Counted from the first letter of the stretch, positions 1 through 13,510 are shown. The stretch is 64,000 nt of DNA from Xiphophorus maculatus (GCF_002775205.1 NC_036445.1:4174802-4238801), one strand, 5' to 3'. Numbers and translations are program-made. Notes: generated from the letters alone by a model not told the origin.

Positions 1-3000
1 CCATTTCAAGTAATCACATTCATAATGATCAAATCAATATCTTTTATACAGAAACACCAAAAGGAAATTCTCCAACAGACTCATTTTGAAATGCCAGATA
101 TGTGCAAACACTATTGCAGTAATTATGTACTCTTGTGAACACAGAAACTACGACAGTTTCAGGAAACAGAACAAAGCGCAAGCCACACAAAGGTACAATG
201 GGTGCAGACGTGGGTTTATTTGATCGTGTGTGTTTCTGGAAGTGCATAATCAGGACCAACACTGGCTAACCTATTTGTTTTTTTGGGATGGTCAGTTGGT
301 TTGAGTCTTAAAAGAAAATATCCTTTCAAAACATACACAGTTCACAATCACCCAGAAACTTAGAAATACTCTGTCTACTAGCAAAAAGATTTAAAATTTT
401 TCTCATTGTATTACATTACAACCACTAACTATTCTGTGAAGGCCTCAGAAGTTTATCAGAGAAATCTAGTGAATAAACAGCATCATGTTGACCAATGAAC
501 ATAGCTGGTTGGGGCTAAGCTTAGAGAGAAATTTTAAAGTGGAAATAGGTTATAAAATAATGTCCCAAGCTCAAAGAGCCCTGCGTAATCAATCATGTGA
601 AAATGAAAGGAGTATGAAAACCTATCAAAACTGAAAGACTGTCTGAGAATGCTAATCAGAGAAGCAGGAGGAGCTGCAGCATTTCAGTTTAGGTGGGAGA
701 ATCTGTGGACAGAACTATTAGATGAAAACTCCACAGATGTTGCGTCTGTAAAAGAGTGGAAAGGGCAGTAAATTGTTGGAAGGAAAAAGAAAATTAAACA
801 TTTTAGTTTATAGATCAGAGGTAACAGAACAAAGAAGATGCTGTGGTCACAAGCAGTGACAGGGTAATGGGTCAGAGTTCATGGGCTAGACATACACAAA
901 GGGCAAACCAGAAAAAAACGTCCAGATCTTGTTGAAAATCTATGGTAAAACTGCTTTGTAAAGAGGAATGTTAGTTGCAGTAGATGGTCTATTCTCACTC
1001 TAAGCTGTAGGGAGTCATGTCTTTCTACTGTCACCATCATCCATGCAGAAAAATTACTCCAAAGTCAACGATTCAATCAAATCAGCTGTGCTTTTTTCAC
1101 ACCATATAATAATCCAAACTCGTCTGAATGATATTATAACTATGATCAAGTTTGAATTTAAATCTGTCAATGTCGTTGCATTGGATTGCAACGACATTGA
1201 CAGATTAGTACACCTGGATCTGGATCAGTATCCAGGTGTAAAATTTAAATCAGTTTATTTTGTAAAGTGTTTTGAGATTAATTACTAATTAATTTATATC
1301 TGTTGGAATTTAGGAGTTTTTGCATTAACTGGCTTGAATGGGGATACAATTATTCTGTTCCAAACTTGTAGGGACATCCTAGAAGATGTGCAACTGGTAA
1401 TTTAGGACAGAAGATATTAATTCAAGTTGGCTGAAAGCAAATACATGCCACACCTTTTCTTATCTTATATGTAAAGAAACAAAAAAACATGCATTCTTCT
1501 ATTTCATTATCACTACCTTGTGTTGAGCTGTCAAAAAAATACCCAATACAAGATATTGAGATTTGCATGACAAAATGGCTAAAAGTTACTTTCTGATGGA
1601 CTTAAATTCAACTATTCCTTCTGTTGTAAATTCTTACAAATACTTTTTATACTCTCTGACAGTTGCTATGATGTGTAACCATGGCAGCAAGACATTGTTT
1701 TTACAACTGTCAGCAACTGATTAGCATCTCAAAAGCTCAAATAATAGCAGAACTGCAACCACATGACAGAGCAGTTGAAAAGAAACTCCTATGCTCTTCA
1801 TAGATGCAGAGCAGGACTAAAGGGCTGACAGAGTAGGAGGAAGTTCAACCCATTGCTTTGTGGTGGAAAATTACTACAAGTTACCATCTGCTGACCATGT
1901 TATATGAAATGCTTGTGAACTCTCACCAAAAGAACTATTTGGGTTACATGTACAAGGCTGGGAGTTGTTTTCTACAGCTGCATCAGAACCAGACTGTCTC
2001 GTCCCTTGTTTTGGAGCCTTTATCTTTGGTATAAAACTCACGTGTTGTCTGGCATAGCTTTTCACCCAGACCTGCTTCATTATTGATTGTCCTACAAGCT
2101 CTCTGTATTGTGCACAATATATGAATAAACCTGATTGAGTGATTTCACCTGACAGTGCTTGGTAAAATAGTTTGTTTTGTTTTTTTTCCACAACATCTTC
2201 CATTGATCCTACTGGGCAAGAATCCTGTCCCCGACACCAATGTCTCTCTGTTAGGACTTTTAATGATACGTCCACACAGATTCAAAATAGGTGCAGCAAA
2301 CGCAAATGATCTAGATTAGCAGTGCTTGGCATCATCCAGTACATGTTACTGTGAAATATTGTCTGTTAGCATGTCATGACTGCCATGAGACGGTCAAACA
2401 GCAATAGCCTTCAGTCAGAGGCCTCATCAAATTGTTGCAAGGCTGACTGCTACCACAGATCGTTCCTGCATCACCATCCATAACGACTCTTTGAAGATAC
2501 TTGGATGATGTGAGTTATGACCTCATTTAATTTCCATTAGGAATAAACAAAGCATTAATTAAATTTGAATTTAATTGAATCAGGTATGGGCAACTCAGTT
2601 TCTTCAGTCCCAATGTCCTATATGTTAGATATTTTACCTGAATTAAATGAACTGCTCCACAACCAGGCCTGTGTGAAACTTGATAACATACCGAGGAAAG
2701 GTCATTAAACTCTCAGCTCAGCAGAGTTTGTCTAAAAAATGAATGATATCACCTCCTGAAGATGAGAAATGTCTAGAAAGATCAAAAAGCTTTGCTCTTA
2801 AAATGCATCTAATTATGGAGACAAAAAAGGAGCTAAATCATTGATTTCATCAAGCAACGGGTGTTTGGTGAGATAAAAGCAACCTCCTTTTGAACCAGAG
2901 GCACAAGACGAAGAAATCGCACTCATTCTTCGAGGTCAGTCCAACTTGAAAGTCACAACTCCTCTAATCAGAGTGTGAAAAAGATGAGCAAATTACATCT

Positions 3001-3402
3001 CTATAATTTACAGTTTAATACAAAGGAGGCTGCTCTGTACCCAAATTAAGGTGAGATGAAAGTTTAATGATGGCTGTGGGGAACATTTGACATGTGTTTG
3101 GAACATTTTTATGGGCAGCTGATGGACCCACAGTTATAGCTGTAAATCTAATCAATGTTTGTTTTCTTTTCATAAAAGGACATTTTAAAATAGTTTAAAA
3201 AAAAAAGTTAAAAATATAAAAATAGTAAATGAACTTATGAGTGGTGTTATTTTGGAAAACCTTTAAAATAAAAACTACTATATGCATATACTGTAAGTAT
3301 ACCTACTTAACAGCAATTACATTTATTTGACACCCAAATAAATGTATTTGGTATTTGACACTAAGTCAAATTATATCTGATTATATAATTTGATATAGGT
3401 AC
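1..3402. other. Intergenic, no gene recognised
   Basis: AT-rich DNA without a splice-compatible coding series on either strand. The longest open frame (1874-2275, minus, 133 codons) has no recognisable domain. It lacks a good upstream acceptor and downstream donor set, so I treat it as chance. The only distinct structures are two adjacent hairpins near 1.2 kb, listed separately. Confidence 0.6.
1161..1239. repeat. Two adjacent inverted repeats (hairpins)
   Basis: A perfect 20-bp inverted repeat has arms at 1161-1180 and 1187-1206 around a 6-base loop. It is followed at once by a second perfect 10-bp inverted repeat (1210-1219 and 1230-1239). The first stem is too short for a normal vertebrate pre-miRNA. 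It may be the core of a small foldback element or a structured transcript. No family is recognised. Confidence 0.7.

Positions 3403-3436
<34 letters not shown>
3403..3436. repeat. (AAT)n microsatellite
   Basis: About eleven uninterrupted AAT units lie just upstream of a Tc1-type MITE. Confidence 0.95.
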
Positions 3437-3543
3437 TGACCTTAGTGTCTTTGGGTTTGATCATGATGCTGTAGGCCTTCCCTAGATGTTGATAGACATT
3501 TTGCAAAAACAAAAAAATATATATGCATATATTTAAAAATATA

Positions 3544-3940
3544 TACAGTACAGACCAAAAGTTTGGACACACCTTTTAATTCAATGAGTTTCCTTTATTT
3601 TCATGACTATTGACATTGTAGATTCACACTGAAGGCATCAAAACTATGAATAACACATGTGGAGATATGCACTAAACAAAAAAGTGTAAAACAACTGAAA
3701 ATACCCCTTATATTCTAGTTTCTTCAAAGTAGCAACCTTTTGCTGTGATTACTGCTTTGCACACACTCTGCATTTTCTTGATGAGCTTCAAGAGGTCGTC
3801 ACCTGAAATGGTTTTCACTTCATAGGTCAACCTGCCCTGTCAGGTTAATAAGTGGGATTTCTTGCCTTATAAATAGTCATGAAAATAAAGAATACCCATT
3901 GAATTAGAAAGGTGTGTACAAACTTTTGGTCTGTACTGTA
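3544..3940. mobile_element. Non-autonomous Tc1/mariner-type element (MITE)
   Basis: The unit is about 397 bp with terminal inverted repeats of about 30 bp. The left end begins with TA followed by CAGTACAGACCAAAAGTTTG. The right end is its imperfect complement ending in CTGTACTG then TA, so TA dinucleotides flank both ends as expected for Tc1/mariner target sites. The internal sequence is a family I know to be abundant in teleost genomes. It has no coding capacity. Confidence 0.85.
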
Positions 3941-4361
3941 TATATAAAGATATATACATTTGTTGTTGTTGGTTGTTTTATTTTGAATGGCATTTCTAAC
4001 ATCCTCCAAAGGGAAAGTGCTTTGGAAATCAGTTTGCTTAGTATGTTAAGGTAAAATTAATTGTTGAAAAATAATTTCAAAGCAACCTAATTTTGAGCAC
4101 AGCAGCTTTCTGCATCAAAACAACTCAATGTCCACAGAGATGTTTTTGTTGGGGATTTTTTCTATGTGTATCTCAATTTGAGCTGACTGTTGCCATTAAT
4201 CTTAAAAATATGATTAAAATGTTAATGGCTGAGAAGGTGTGGAAGTTAAATATTCTGAGTGTTTTTGTTGGACATTCTGCTCATCATATGGATTGAAACA
4301 GATTTATGAACTAGAGCAAAATATATCTGCTTAACAAAACGTATATAGAGTAGTTATTGTG

Positions 4362-4905
4362 ACCTTTGTCCACACAGCATAATATGTTCAACCTCAATCA
4401 GATTTGATGGAGAGCGTTGGTGAATGTCAATTTTGAAGTCTTGCCACAGATTCTTAATTAAATTTAGATCTGTCATTTGACCTGGCCATTCTAACATATG
4501 AAAATATAAAGCCTGGCATTTATGGCTATATGTTTATGTTACATTGAAAAGTGAACAGTGCCTCAGTAAAGTATTCACAGAACTTCACTTCCACATTTTG
4601 TAATGGCACAGGCTTATTCCAAATTGTATTAAATTAATATCTTTTCTCAAAATTCTGCACACAAATAGCATATTATGGCAATGTAAACCAAACTGTTTTT
4701 TGTATGGTCCTCGTTCTTGCTTGCTTGTTCACTGTTTTCTGCAGAACTTCCCTCACAGAATAGCTGGAATTATACTAAGATGTGCTATATATGTTACATC
4801 TGAAGACTCTTAGTTGCACTGGGTTTTATTTAGGTGTAACAGAGTCAAGAGTGGTGAATACAAATGCACTCCATGTTTTTTAGATGTCTTTCCCACCCCC
4901 CAAAA
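4362..4905. mobile_element. Degenerate Tc1-like element fragments
   Basis: Several blocks resemble the body and terminal repeats of a Tc1-like transposon common in fish. One block near 4395-4500 includes 'gtcttgccacagattct', one near 4558-4640 resembles a terminal repeat ('acagtgcctcagtaaagtat'), and one lies near 4810-4890. Indels and substitutions break any transposase frame. Confidence 0.6.
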
Positions 4906-4989
4906 AATCTGAATTGGGATAGGAGGGAGGATGTACTCTTATATCTCCCAAATAAAAGAATCTGGACAAAAAACACTGGTTATTCTAAA

Positions 4990-6782
4990 TATACATTGTT
5001 GTCACTTGTCAAATAAAAACGTCATCATGATTCTAGTGTATATTTATTATTTAAGACCTTGCTGCTGCTGAGTTTACAGATAAATAAAAAATAAGTTATT
5101 ACTATTCAGCTTTGAAGTGCTGACTCAGCTCTTTCTGTGATGACAGATGGAACAAGCTGCATTTTTTAGGTCAGCAAAATGTCACTCTCTGCAAAGTCCA
5201 ACAAACCTTTTAGAAAACATTGTCCTTATCAAAGGCCATTGGAAAATACATGATAGTGGATTTTTTTTTTTTTTTTTTTTACAAAATTGAACCATGCCTA
5301 ATAGTTTTTTTTTTTTTCAAATGTCACATTTAACTCCCTCAAAGTCCTGCCTTATGTGGGGTCACATGGCAGCGCGGTGGCATTTTAAAGGCAGAGATAT
5401 AATATGAGCCTCAGCAAAAATAAGCAGGAACAGGTTGCTACTCTCAAGGTCTGTAACAAATGCTGTTTTTCATTACAATTTACTTTCTGTCCAGGTTCTT
5501 TATTTTAAATGCCAGAATTAATTACAAAAGTCCATCAGAAACCAAAGTAATTTCCAAGAAGGACTCAGTGGGAAGATAATGAAAGCAGGGTCTTGTTTGA
5601 TGGATGTTTTTATTGGCGAGAAAATAAATGAATAATTTCTCAAAGTTAGGCTTTTTCAAATTGCAGCTAATTATCTGTGAGTGTATAAAACCTAAAATAT
5701 TATCTGTTTCATAAAAAGGACTTTCTTGGTTAGAAAACAGCTCAAATTAAATATCAGTGTATATCCCTCAGAAATCAATCAGAAAATTATTATTATGTCT
5801 GAGTGCAGTCTTTCAAGCTGTCAGTATTTGACTATGTGATTTTATCTAAGAAAAATACCCGTATTTTCTTTTTAACATTAGCAAGAAGCATTCAAACACT
5901 TATAATTGCTGTTTATCACACAGCATGAACAGATAAGAGGACTTTTGGTTGATAATGAATGTATTTGGGATGGGTTTATCCTCTGTGACTAATCTGTAGA
6001 AGGTTTAACACAGATAAAATTATTGTTGATATCATTTGATGGAATACATAGTCATAGAGCAGGTAAAGCATGCTGCATGGCCTTATTGTGCAGATTTCAG
6101 GCAGTCAGACAATTTCAAAGCTCCATTTTCAAATGATGGATTCATTTATTGAAGGAAAAGAGCTATTGCAACCAATTTGATTCTACATTAGGTTGCCCCT
6201 ACACTTTATAACTGCATGTACCGCCCTTGGTGGCCTATAGTACAGTCAAGCAACAACTGGAAATGAGTCTTAAATCCCCATCAAGTTATTGTGGCTCACA
6301 CTTTATTACAGAATTGTTTATCAGCAAGACTGGAGGGTTTTCTGTGGATGAATGGCCTGTTTAAGGTCATGCCTTTGACCCCTCTACCCTTTTTCCAGAC
6401 ATTTTGAGGCGGGCTTGCTTATTTACTTTGGTTAATTGATCTGCTACATAACTCAAGCGTCAGATAAAAGGTCAAAGAGACATTATCCTTCATGATTAAC
6501 TGGTAGAAAAACCACAAATTCTCATAAATCTCATGGACCTACCACTTATAAAGAAGCCAAGCAACCCGAGACCATCATACTAACATGATGATCTTTTTTT
6601 TTTCCTCATTAATCCACAGAATATTTTCCCCAAAGACCTGAAAAATCATTCAAATGTTTTTTTGGCAAATATGAGCTGGCCATTTGGGTCCTTTGTGGTC
6701 AGTGTTGGTTTTCAGCTTCGAACTCCCTCATTAATTTCAGTTTTTTCCTAATCTCTTTCTTAACACTGATGATGACTGATGA
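4990..6782. other. Intergenic, no gene recognised
   Basis: AT-rich sequence with two T homopolymers (about 5262-5280 and 5307-5318). No coding frame, RNA gene or familiar repeat could be supported. Confidence 0.5.
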
Positions 6783-7005
6783 TTACTGAGGAAAGTGACT
6801 GCTGCAGGGCTGTAGATGTTGTTCTGGGTTCTTTTTTTTTTTGTGACATCCTGGGTTAATCATTGATGCAGGCTTGTAATTTTGGTAGGCCAGCCACTCC
6901 AGGGAAGGTTCATTTTTTCCATGTTTTACCCTTTTGTGGATAATGGCTCTCACTGTGGTTCGCTGGAGTCCCAAAGCTCTAGAAATGGCGTTGTTATGAA
7001 AGAGG
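6783..7005 (-). pseudogene. Tc1-like transposase N-terminal fragment
   Basis: On the minus strand the translation contains the segment ALGLQRTTVRAIIHKR, typical of the N-terminal paired-like helix-turn-helix region of Tc1-like transposases, followed by a decayed linker (SLEWLAYQNYKP where functional copies have an SGRPTKI-like motif). The frame then degenerates and the DDE catalytic part is missing. It is a dead fragment, not a host gene. Confidence 0.85.
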
Positions 7006-7399
7006 AGATTGCTTTTTCATTTTGGGCCAGGTTGTTCTGCATAGCTCTTTTGCTTAACATGAAAGACTTTGAAAGCTGCATTTAGCATTTACTCAGGTTA
7101 TGTTTGTAATTATTTGGTGTGAAGCATGCAAGTGTGGCAAATGAGCAAAAACTGAAGAAATCTGACATGGTGGGAAACTTTTAGGATAACCCTAACATAT
7201 TAAAACCCAGTCAAATGATCCCCACACTGTTCAGTGACATGCATGAATCAATGCAAATAAAAAAAAAACTTTCATTTGAAACAGATTAAACTTTACATTT
7301 AAAAACTTTATTAATTTAAAGCCCATTTTGTTTGTTGCTTTGAGTGTAAAAGATAAAATTAGATTTCATTTTACAACAGTCACAGATTGAATGCAACCT

Positions 7400-7790
7400 T
7401 TTGTCATGGTGTTTTAATGAACAAATTATAAACTTGCAAACAGGAACCAACAGGAGACAACAGGAGAGGATGCAAGGGAAAAATCCTACAGAGTTAGAAA
7501 CAGAAAAGAGTGATTACTGACAAAGAACAGGTGGCTGAATGGCAACAAGGTGCAGGTGAAAGAGAGGACCAGACAGGCAGGCTAGGGGAAAGAGAGCATA
7601 GTGGCAAGTGAATATTACCACAAAAAAAAATAAGCTGAAGAAATAAACAAAACAAGACTGATCAAAAGTACAAACAAAAACTCAGGCTGATCACAGGTAA
7701 GCAAGAAAGTGGAAACTCAAACAGAAAAAGTATAAATGCAAAAACCTCCAGGATATTACAACTTTAAAACTAGGCTAGGAGCTCTGTGTA
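7400..7790. repeat. Possible degenerate interspersed repeat
   Basis: A purine-rich block with repeated 'caggag' and 'gaacaggtg' like words resembles the subterminal parts of fish DNA transposons. No termini can be defined, so the assignment is weak. The flanks 7010-7400 and 7790-9380 show nothing supportable. Confidence 0.25.
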
Positions 7791-9388
7791 CAAAAAGAAG
7801 GGTTGCATTTAAAAGGAATGTTGGAGTTCACACCAGAGTGCAATCAGTGCCATAAACAGGAAAGATCTGTAAAAAGAGCATGTTAGGTAATCTAAAAACA
7901 GTTTTCCATAAAGGCTTGTTTCAGAGCAGGATGTGAGCTGAATGTGAAGTACAGCTTTAAAACGCATCGTGTTTAATACATGTGCAGTTGTGGCAGTGAC
8001 ACAAATGTTTTAGACCTCAGCATTTATAGATTATTTTCAATTTCTTTGGTATAGATATGCTGAAGAAATGCAAAGGCTTAAAAAAAGGTAAAAGTCCTAA
8101 TAAATCTTGTAATGTAATTGCACTGATTTCTCACAAAACATGCTGCACCATGCTTCCTTTTACTTTGTATTTTCCTTCACTTTGTTTTTTTTAGTAATAC
8201 AACTTGGCTTTTTGTTTTTCCTTTCAGAAGTGACTATGTATAGGTGACTTTTTTGGAATTGTAAGGAATAGAATTAATTCATTTTAATTGTCATGGCCTT
8301 TAGTTAAGTAGGGATTTTAACCCTTTAAAGTGAACTGAGTTTCTTTCTTACTTGAGAAAACATTAAGTTAATATTTATTTCAGTTTAACAGTTTAAATGC
8401 ATAGAACGTATCACTAATACCATGCAAATTAGACAACTACAGCGTAAACAGTGTCCTACAATTTTCTGTAATGGGTTGTTGTTTTTTTACATACCACAGA
8501 GTCCCTCCTGTACCTTTGACTGGAGATGCGATATTTATTTAGGATGCAACAAAGGGAACATTTCTTTATTATTTGCATCGTAGCACACCCAAAGTTTTGT
8601 TGCCCCATAGTCAAAAGCCACATTACTCATAACAATCTCTACTGGACACAATGTTTCATCATGGAAGATACACACAGATATTCACCAAACTGGAACTGGA
8701 TTGCTGGGCCTGAATGTTCTGATCCTAATCTTTATTTATGGCCGTTTTGTTTACCATGGAAAAGCAGCAACTCCAAACAAGAATTGTTTTAGGATCCTTC
8801 ACTGATAGTACAGCTTACCTTTCCTTATCTGGGCAAATTATTTTCCAGGCACCCAACCATTTAGAATTGGTTTCACTAAGTAAAATGAGTCCTCTGCTGC
8901 ATTGCATTCCCAGTAACATTTCAGTCTATTCACTGTTTTTCTTTAAGACAAGTTGGGATCTTTGCTGTCCTTATTCTTCTCACATGGCCATTACTAATTA
9001 CCATTTCCACCAGCATGCATGCAGATTGACACACAACAATTTGCTGCCTTTGTTGCACAAGCTCTACATTGGTCCTCAAGAGGAGACAACTCGCTGTGGT
9101 TTTTGCTTTATACTAACATCTTCCTCACTGCAACTCATCTCATCTCGAAGTTCTTGATGATGAAGGAAAACAATTATTTGTGCAGCAGCTTCCTTCCTTG
9201 TGAGGCCATTTTGATGCAAAGTGATGACAGGTGTTCACTTTTCTTTTGGAGGCAATTGTTGCTAATTACTTCATGCAATCAGTCTGCTAAGGAGATTAAA
9301 AAAGGGATTTGATTTTACTCTTTCACATCTTCACCTGTGCTCATTGAGTGACTGTGCTGAAATGCTTGCTCGTAGTTTCTAGCAGAGC

Positions 9389-9415
9389 ATATATATATAT
9401 ATATATATATATATA
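9389..9415. repeat. (AT)n microsatellite
   Basis: A run of about 13 AT units, followed by a short degenerate TATGTG tract. Confidence 0.95.
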
Positions 9416-10171
9416 CTGTATATGTGTATGTATAGCAAGAGAAAGAGAGAAATTTTTTCAGCTAAATTTATTTCACAATAAATTTATCTAAATGTTTAAT
9501 ATTCTGTACCAGAGACCAGAAAACGATAAGAATACAGATTTCTGCGGCAAAGAATGTGTCACTTCCAAAAGAGATCAGTACTATATGTCATGATTTGTGA
9601 TTTTTAGATATTTTTGACATGTTTTGGTTGTATGCCTTGCTTTGCAGTAAAAACATATGAATCCAAACATCATAAATGAGGGAAGAGGAGAAAGCAATCC
9701 AGTTGGAGGCATGAAAATATAGCCAATAAATGAGTAAACCACCCGCGGGGTATTTACAGCTCCTCTGCCAGCCCTATGATTATGTTTATTTAACTTTTTT
9801 TTATATTTTTTTAGCTGCAGGTGTAAAAGTGCTGGAGGACAGAGGGTTGTTTGCTTGTTTAATCAGTCTTCCTCTATAATATTCTGCACCTTACCTCCAC
9901 CCGGTTGTCACAGGAGCAGAGCTGGCCTTAACTCTCTGAGCTCTATCTTCTTCATCCTCTCCTCCCATAATAATGAGCACGAGACAGGAAACAGTTCAAA
10001 CAAAGTAAAGAGGGAAAAACTCGTTTGAGCAACTTTCATACTCCTTGGCTACCGGTTCACTGTACTGAATTGATCATCGCTTGTTGCTACTTCAGGTTAG
10101 GTTGTATATTTAAAGGCCATGTAGAGTTATGCATTGAATACTTATGAGGTCTGTGCCTCCAGCTTTCAGAT

Positions 10172-10700
10172 GTAGTGCGTTGCAAAAGTATGCATACTGC
10201 TTGAAATTCTTCTCTTTTTGTCCACCTCAAACTTCTATTTCATTGGGATTTTGTTTGATAGGCCAACACAAAGTAGCACACAACTGTAAAACGGTAAGAA
10301 AAACCAAAGGATTTTCTTTTTTTTAAGGTACAATATTTGAAAAATGAGCTGCTTTGACGTCCAAGGTCTGGAATCAATGATTTGAAGATACAAAAACCAT
10401 GTGGAAGAAAGTTCTCTGGTAGGAAGAGATTAAAATAAGACTTTCTGGATACATGCAAAACACTGTGGCACACACAGAAAATAACACTGAGCATCACCTT
10501 GAACATAATATCCCTACTGTGAAACATGGCAGTGGCAACATTATGCAGTGGGGAAGACCGTTCTATGCAGGAAGAAAGAAATTGGTCAGAGTTATGGCAA
10601 AGTCTCATGGAGTTAAATTCTGATTTGTTCATTTTTTCATTTCTGGCTATAAATGTGAAATGTGGTCAGTGTGCTAAAATGTGGATAAAATCAGCTGTGA
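10172..10700. mobile_element. Degenerate Tc1-like element
   Basis: It starts with a terminal-repeat-like block ('gttgcaaaagtatgcatact') and the subterminal words 'aggccaacacaaagtag'. It continues into transposase-derived sequence with 'actgtgaaacatggcagtgg', which corresponds to the transposase segment V-K-H-G-G-G-S in functional copies. Frames are broken. Open frames reported here on both strands are remnants. Confidence 0.7.
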
Positions 10701-11795
10701 CCCAAATTAAAAACTCATGACAATCCATCATTCATCAATTTCGTTTTCTATATTCCATTTACTGGATGCTGAGTAACTTGTTTTGTAAGACATAAGAACT
10801 TAAAAGTTAGTGGAGAGAGAGTTGACTAAAAGGCATAAAATTCCCTTCTAAAAACAGAGCAGAAGCAGCATAAGTCCACTCAGCATGCGCCTAATGTTCT
10901 ATCACTTCGCTAAATGCACACCATTCTGAGACTGCATGCATTGCTATTCTGGGCTTACATATATTTTTAGTGAGTCATGTGTCAGCTCACTTTTTTTTGT
11001 TTTCCTTATATTGAGTTTCTGCTGCAAATACACATCCCCCCTCACTTCGAAGAATCAGCTTTTTTTCAGCCCCCTGAATTTCTTCTGCACTCTCCTCCTC
11101 TGCTGTTTCAGTTTTAGATGACAAAACTCGGCCTCTGACATACTTAGTAGCTGTGGATTTCAGAAGCTTGTGAAGTAGGGCATGATGGGTAAGCACAGTT
11201 TCATTTGCACTGTGGTAGACAGCCTCAAGGTCAAGCACATTTAACATGAAATAAAATGATTGCCTATTTCTAGTTCTAAATTTCATCTTCTCAGACATCT
11301 TTAAAAACATCACAAGGCAGAAATAAGAATTCATCAATGCTGAGAAGAGTTTAAAACACTAAAATTCCACAAGGACTCAGATTTTTTCTGACTTATTTTA
11401 CTGCACAGTAGGAATAAAACAGTCTGCCTGCATCTGAAGTGAAACATGCTGAAAATATTAAACAGAACATGATGCGCTCAGTTGATCCAACAAAAGATTA
11501 TGATAGAAAACAAAACTCTTTGAAGAAACTGTGGTTTATTTGTTCCCCTGAAGGCAGCAGTTCACCTTTAAACAAGCCTGTGACAACTGAGGGTTTTGTT
11601 GTTCTTGCACTTCTTTCCCCTTGCTCTTTTCTTTATTTATTATTTTTTTCTATTTTTTATCGGTCTGTTGATAAAAATAACTTTGCCTATGGCTTGCAGC
11701 ACACACCTTTAGAGTTGAACAGATGGCCAAGGCCTCGAGATGCTGATAAATAAGGAACTAAATGCAACTCAATGGGTGTCAAGACTACTTTCTCA

Positions 11796-11814
11796 CAGCT
11801 CCCCCTGGTGGGTG
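11796..11814 (-). promoter_or_regulatory. CTCF-like motif
   Basis: The sequence 'cagctccccctggtggg' resembles the reverse orientation of the vertebrate CTCF core (CCACCAGGGGGCGCT). A motif match alone does not show occupancy. Confidence 0.3.
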
Positions 11815-12639
11815 AAGAGACCTAAACTGTCACTGTTGCAGTTTCAGTGTGGAGACTTTCATACAATTTTTAGCCTATAAGCAGCACAGACGTATCTTTC
11901 TGGCCAAAGGCCAAACAAAATGGAAGAATAAATTGAAAAAAAAAATATTGCCAGACAGCTGCAGTGATGATGGTTTCCTTTGGTTTTCTTGTCTTTTCTC
12001 AGATGAATCAAAAATTTAACAGTTATTTTCAATAATATTCCAGTAAGATGCAAGCTTATGAGGGCTATTTTATCCTACTCTTTTATTATATCTACTTATC
12101 TATGCATGGGAGATCAAAATTACAAATGAAGTTTGTCTACTAGTAGAATATGACAAAGGTGTCTCCCTAAAAAATGGGGCACACAAAACCTTCTTGTATT
12201 TATAAACATTTTAGACACAAAAAATAATATCTTAAAGACAGAGGATGTAGCTGCCTTTGAAAGTGGCATTGCTGTTGGCTGATTTCAACCTACAGCCATC
12301 TCTTGAATTAAAAGAGAACAGTCCAAACAAGAGAAAATGTCCTGCGAGCAGCACAAAATGCTTTTTAGCCTTCAGGGGAGAATGCACAGACTGGTTGTAG
12401 ATTAAAGCAAAAAAAAAGCACTATCAAAGATTTACATCAAGGAAGAGCAGCTGAGAAACCTGCTGAAACTGTGTGATGCTATCATGTCAATATGGATGAA
12501 AATCTTTTGCGGAATGATTCCAACACGTTTAATCTATGCCACAAAGAATTATGACAGTTGTGAATAAAAAAAGAGTAAAATAGTACAAACCCAGAAGTAG
12601 TGCTTTTTTCAGATACTGCAGCCTTTCTATTAACTCAGA

Positions 12640-12920
12640 CCAGCCTCACCATTCTTCTCTGGCATCTTTAAGGCATTGCACTCTTTTCTGTAAGCCTCAG
12701 AGATGGATGTGCGTGTAAATCCCACAAGCTCAGCAGTCTCTGAAATACTCTGACCAGCCTGTCTGGCAACAATGTTAAAAGTCACTTAAATCCCCTTTCT
12801 TCCTCATTCTGATGCTCAGTTTGAACTTCAGCAACTCGTCTCCACCACATTTAGATACCCGACTGTTTTGAGTCGATGTGATATGACTGGCTGATTTGCT
12901 ACGTGTGTCAATATGCAACT
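12640..12920. mobile_element. Degenerate copy of a widespread teleost interspersed repeat
   Basis: Contains the recognisable words 'ctctgaaatactctgaccag', 'aagtcacttaaatcccctt' and 'attctgatgctcagtttg', which recur in an abundant fish non-autonomous DNA-transposon family. The ends are eroded. Related decayed sequence may extend left to about 12,220. Confidence 0.6.
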
Positions 12921-13470
12921 GAACAACAGCAACAGAGTGACAACCAAACATGCAGTATATGTAAATATTGCATTTCTTTAAAATAAAGAATATAAAAAAA
13001 CATTTCATGTGGTGAAGAAAATCCCCACCATCACTGACATAAATAGATTTAATGGTTTTGTTTATTTATGGCATTAAATTGTTAATGAGAATTAATTCAA
13101 TGTTGGCTTTATTCTTGCTTCTACACCACTTCCAAACTATAAAATCACATCCAATTTGTAAAATTATGTTCTCCTGTAGAGCTGAGGAGATTTAAAATTA
13201 GTTGAGGGTTTTAATAGACATCTCGCAGTATTAAAATATTTGCACTGCTGTTTCTTGAGGTCCTTCAGCATTGGTGTTATTCACATTTGAGTAGCGAATG
13301 TATGTCACTTGACGCATACAAAAAAAACAGAATTCATTGACACAAAAAAAATGCCCTATTTTGCTACACAGTACTTGAGTTATGTTTCCCTTTAATTTCT
13401 ATCTCCAGAGGGATCCGTAAACATTTACTATACTTGTGGTTGTCAGAGTAAATCACAGTAAATCAGTGCA

Positions 13471-13510
13471 CTGGGGCAACATGAGCAAATTTGCATGCAA
13501 ATTGCCCCAG
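13471..13510. promoter_or_regulatory. Hairpin containing a palindromic octamer pair
   Basis: Nine-base arms (13471-13479 and 13502-13510) can pair perfectly. The interval contains the 14-bp palindrome ATTTGCATGCAAAT (13489-13502), which is two overlapping POU octamers (ATTTGCAT and ATGCAAAT) on opposite strands. A POU-factor dimer site is a reasonable inference, but no gene is close. Confidence 0.35.

Noticed and set aside
1161..1206. Hairpin as a microRNA precursor
   Set aside because: The stem of 20 bp with a 6-base loop is shorter than a vertebrate pre-miRNA, which needs roughly 30 or more paired positions.
1874..2275. 133-codon minus-strand open frame
   Set aside because: No domain, no splice partners, and composition like the surrounding DNA.
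6882..7085. Plus-strand open frame overlapping the Tc1 transposase fragment
   Set aside because: The recognisable transposase residues are on the minus strand, so this frame is the antisense of a dead element.
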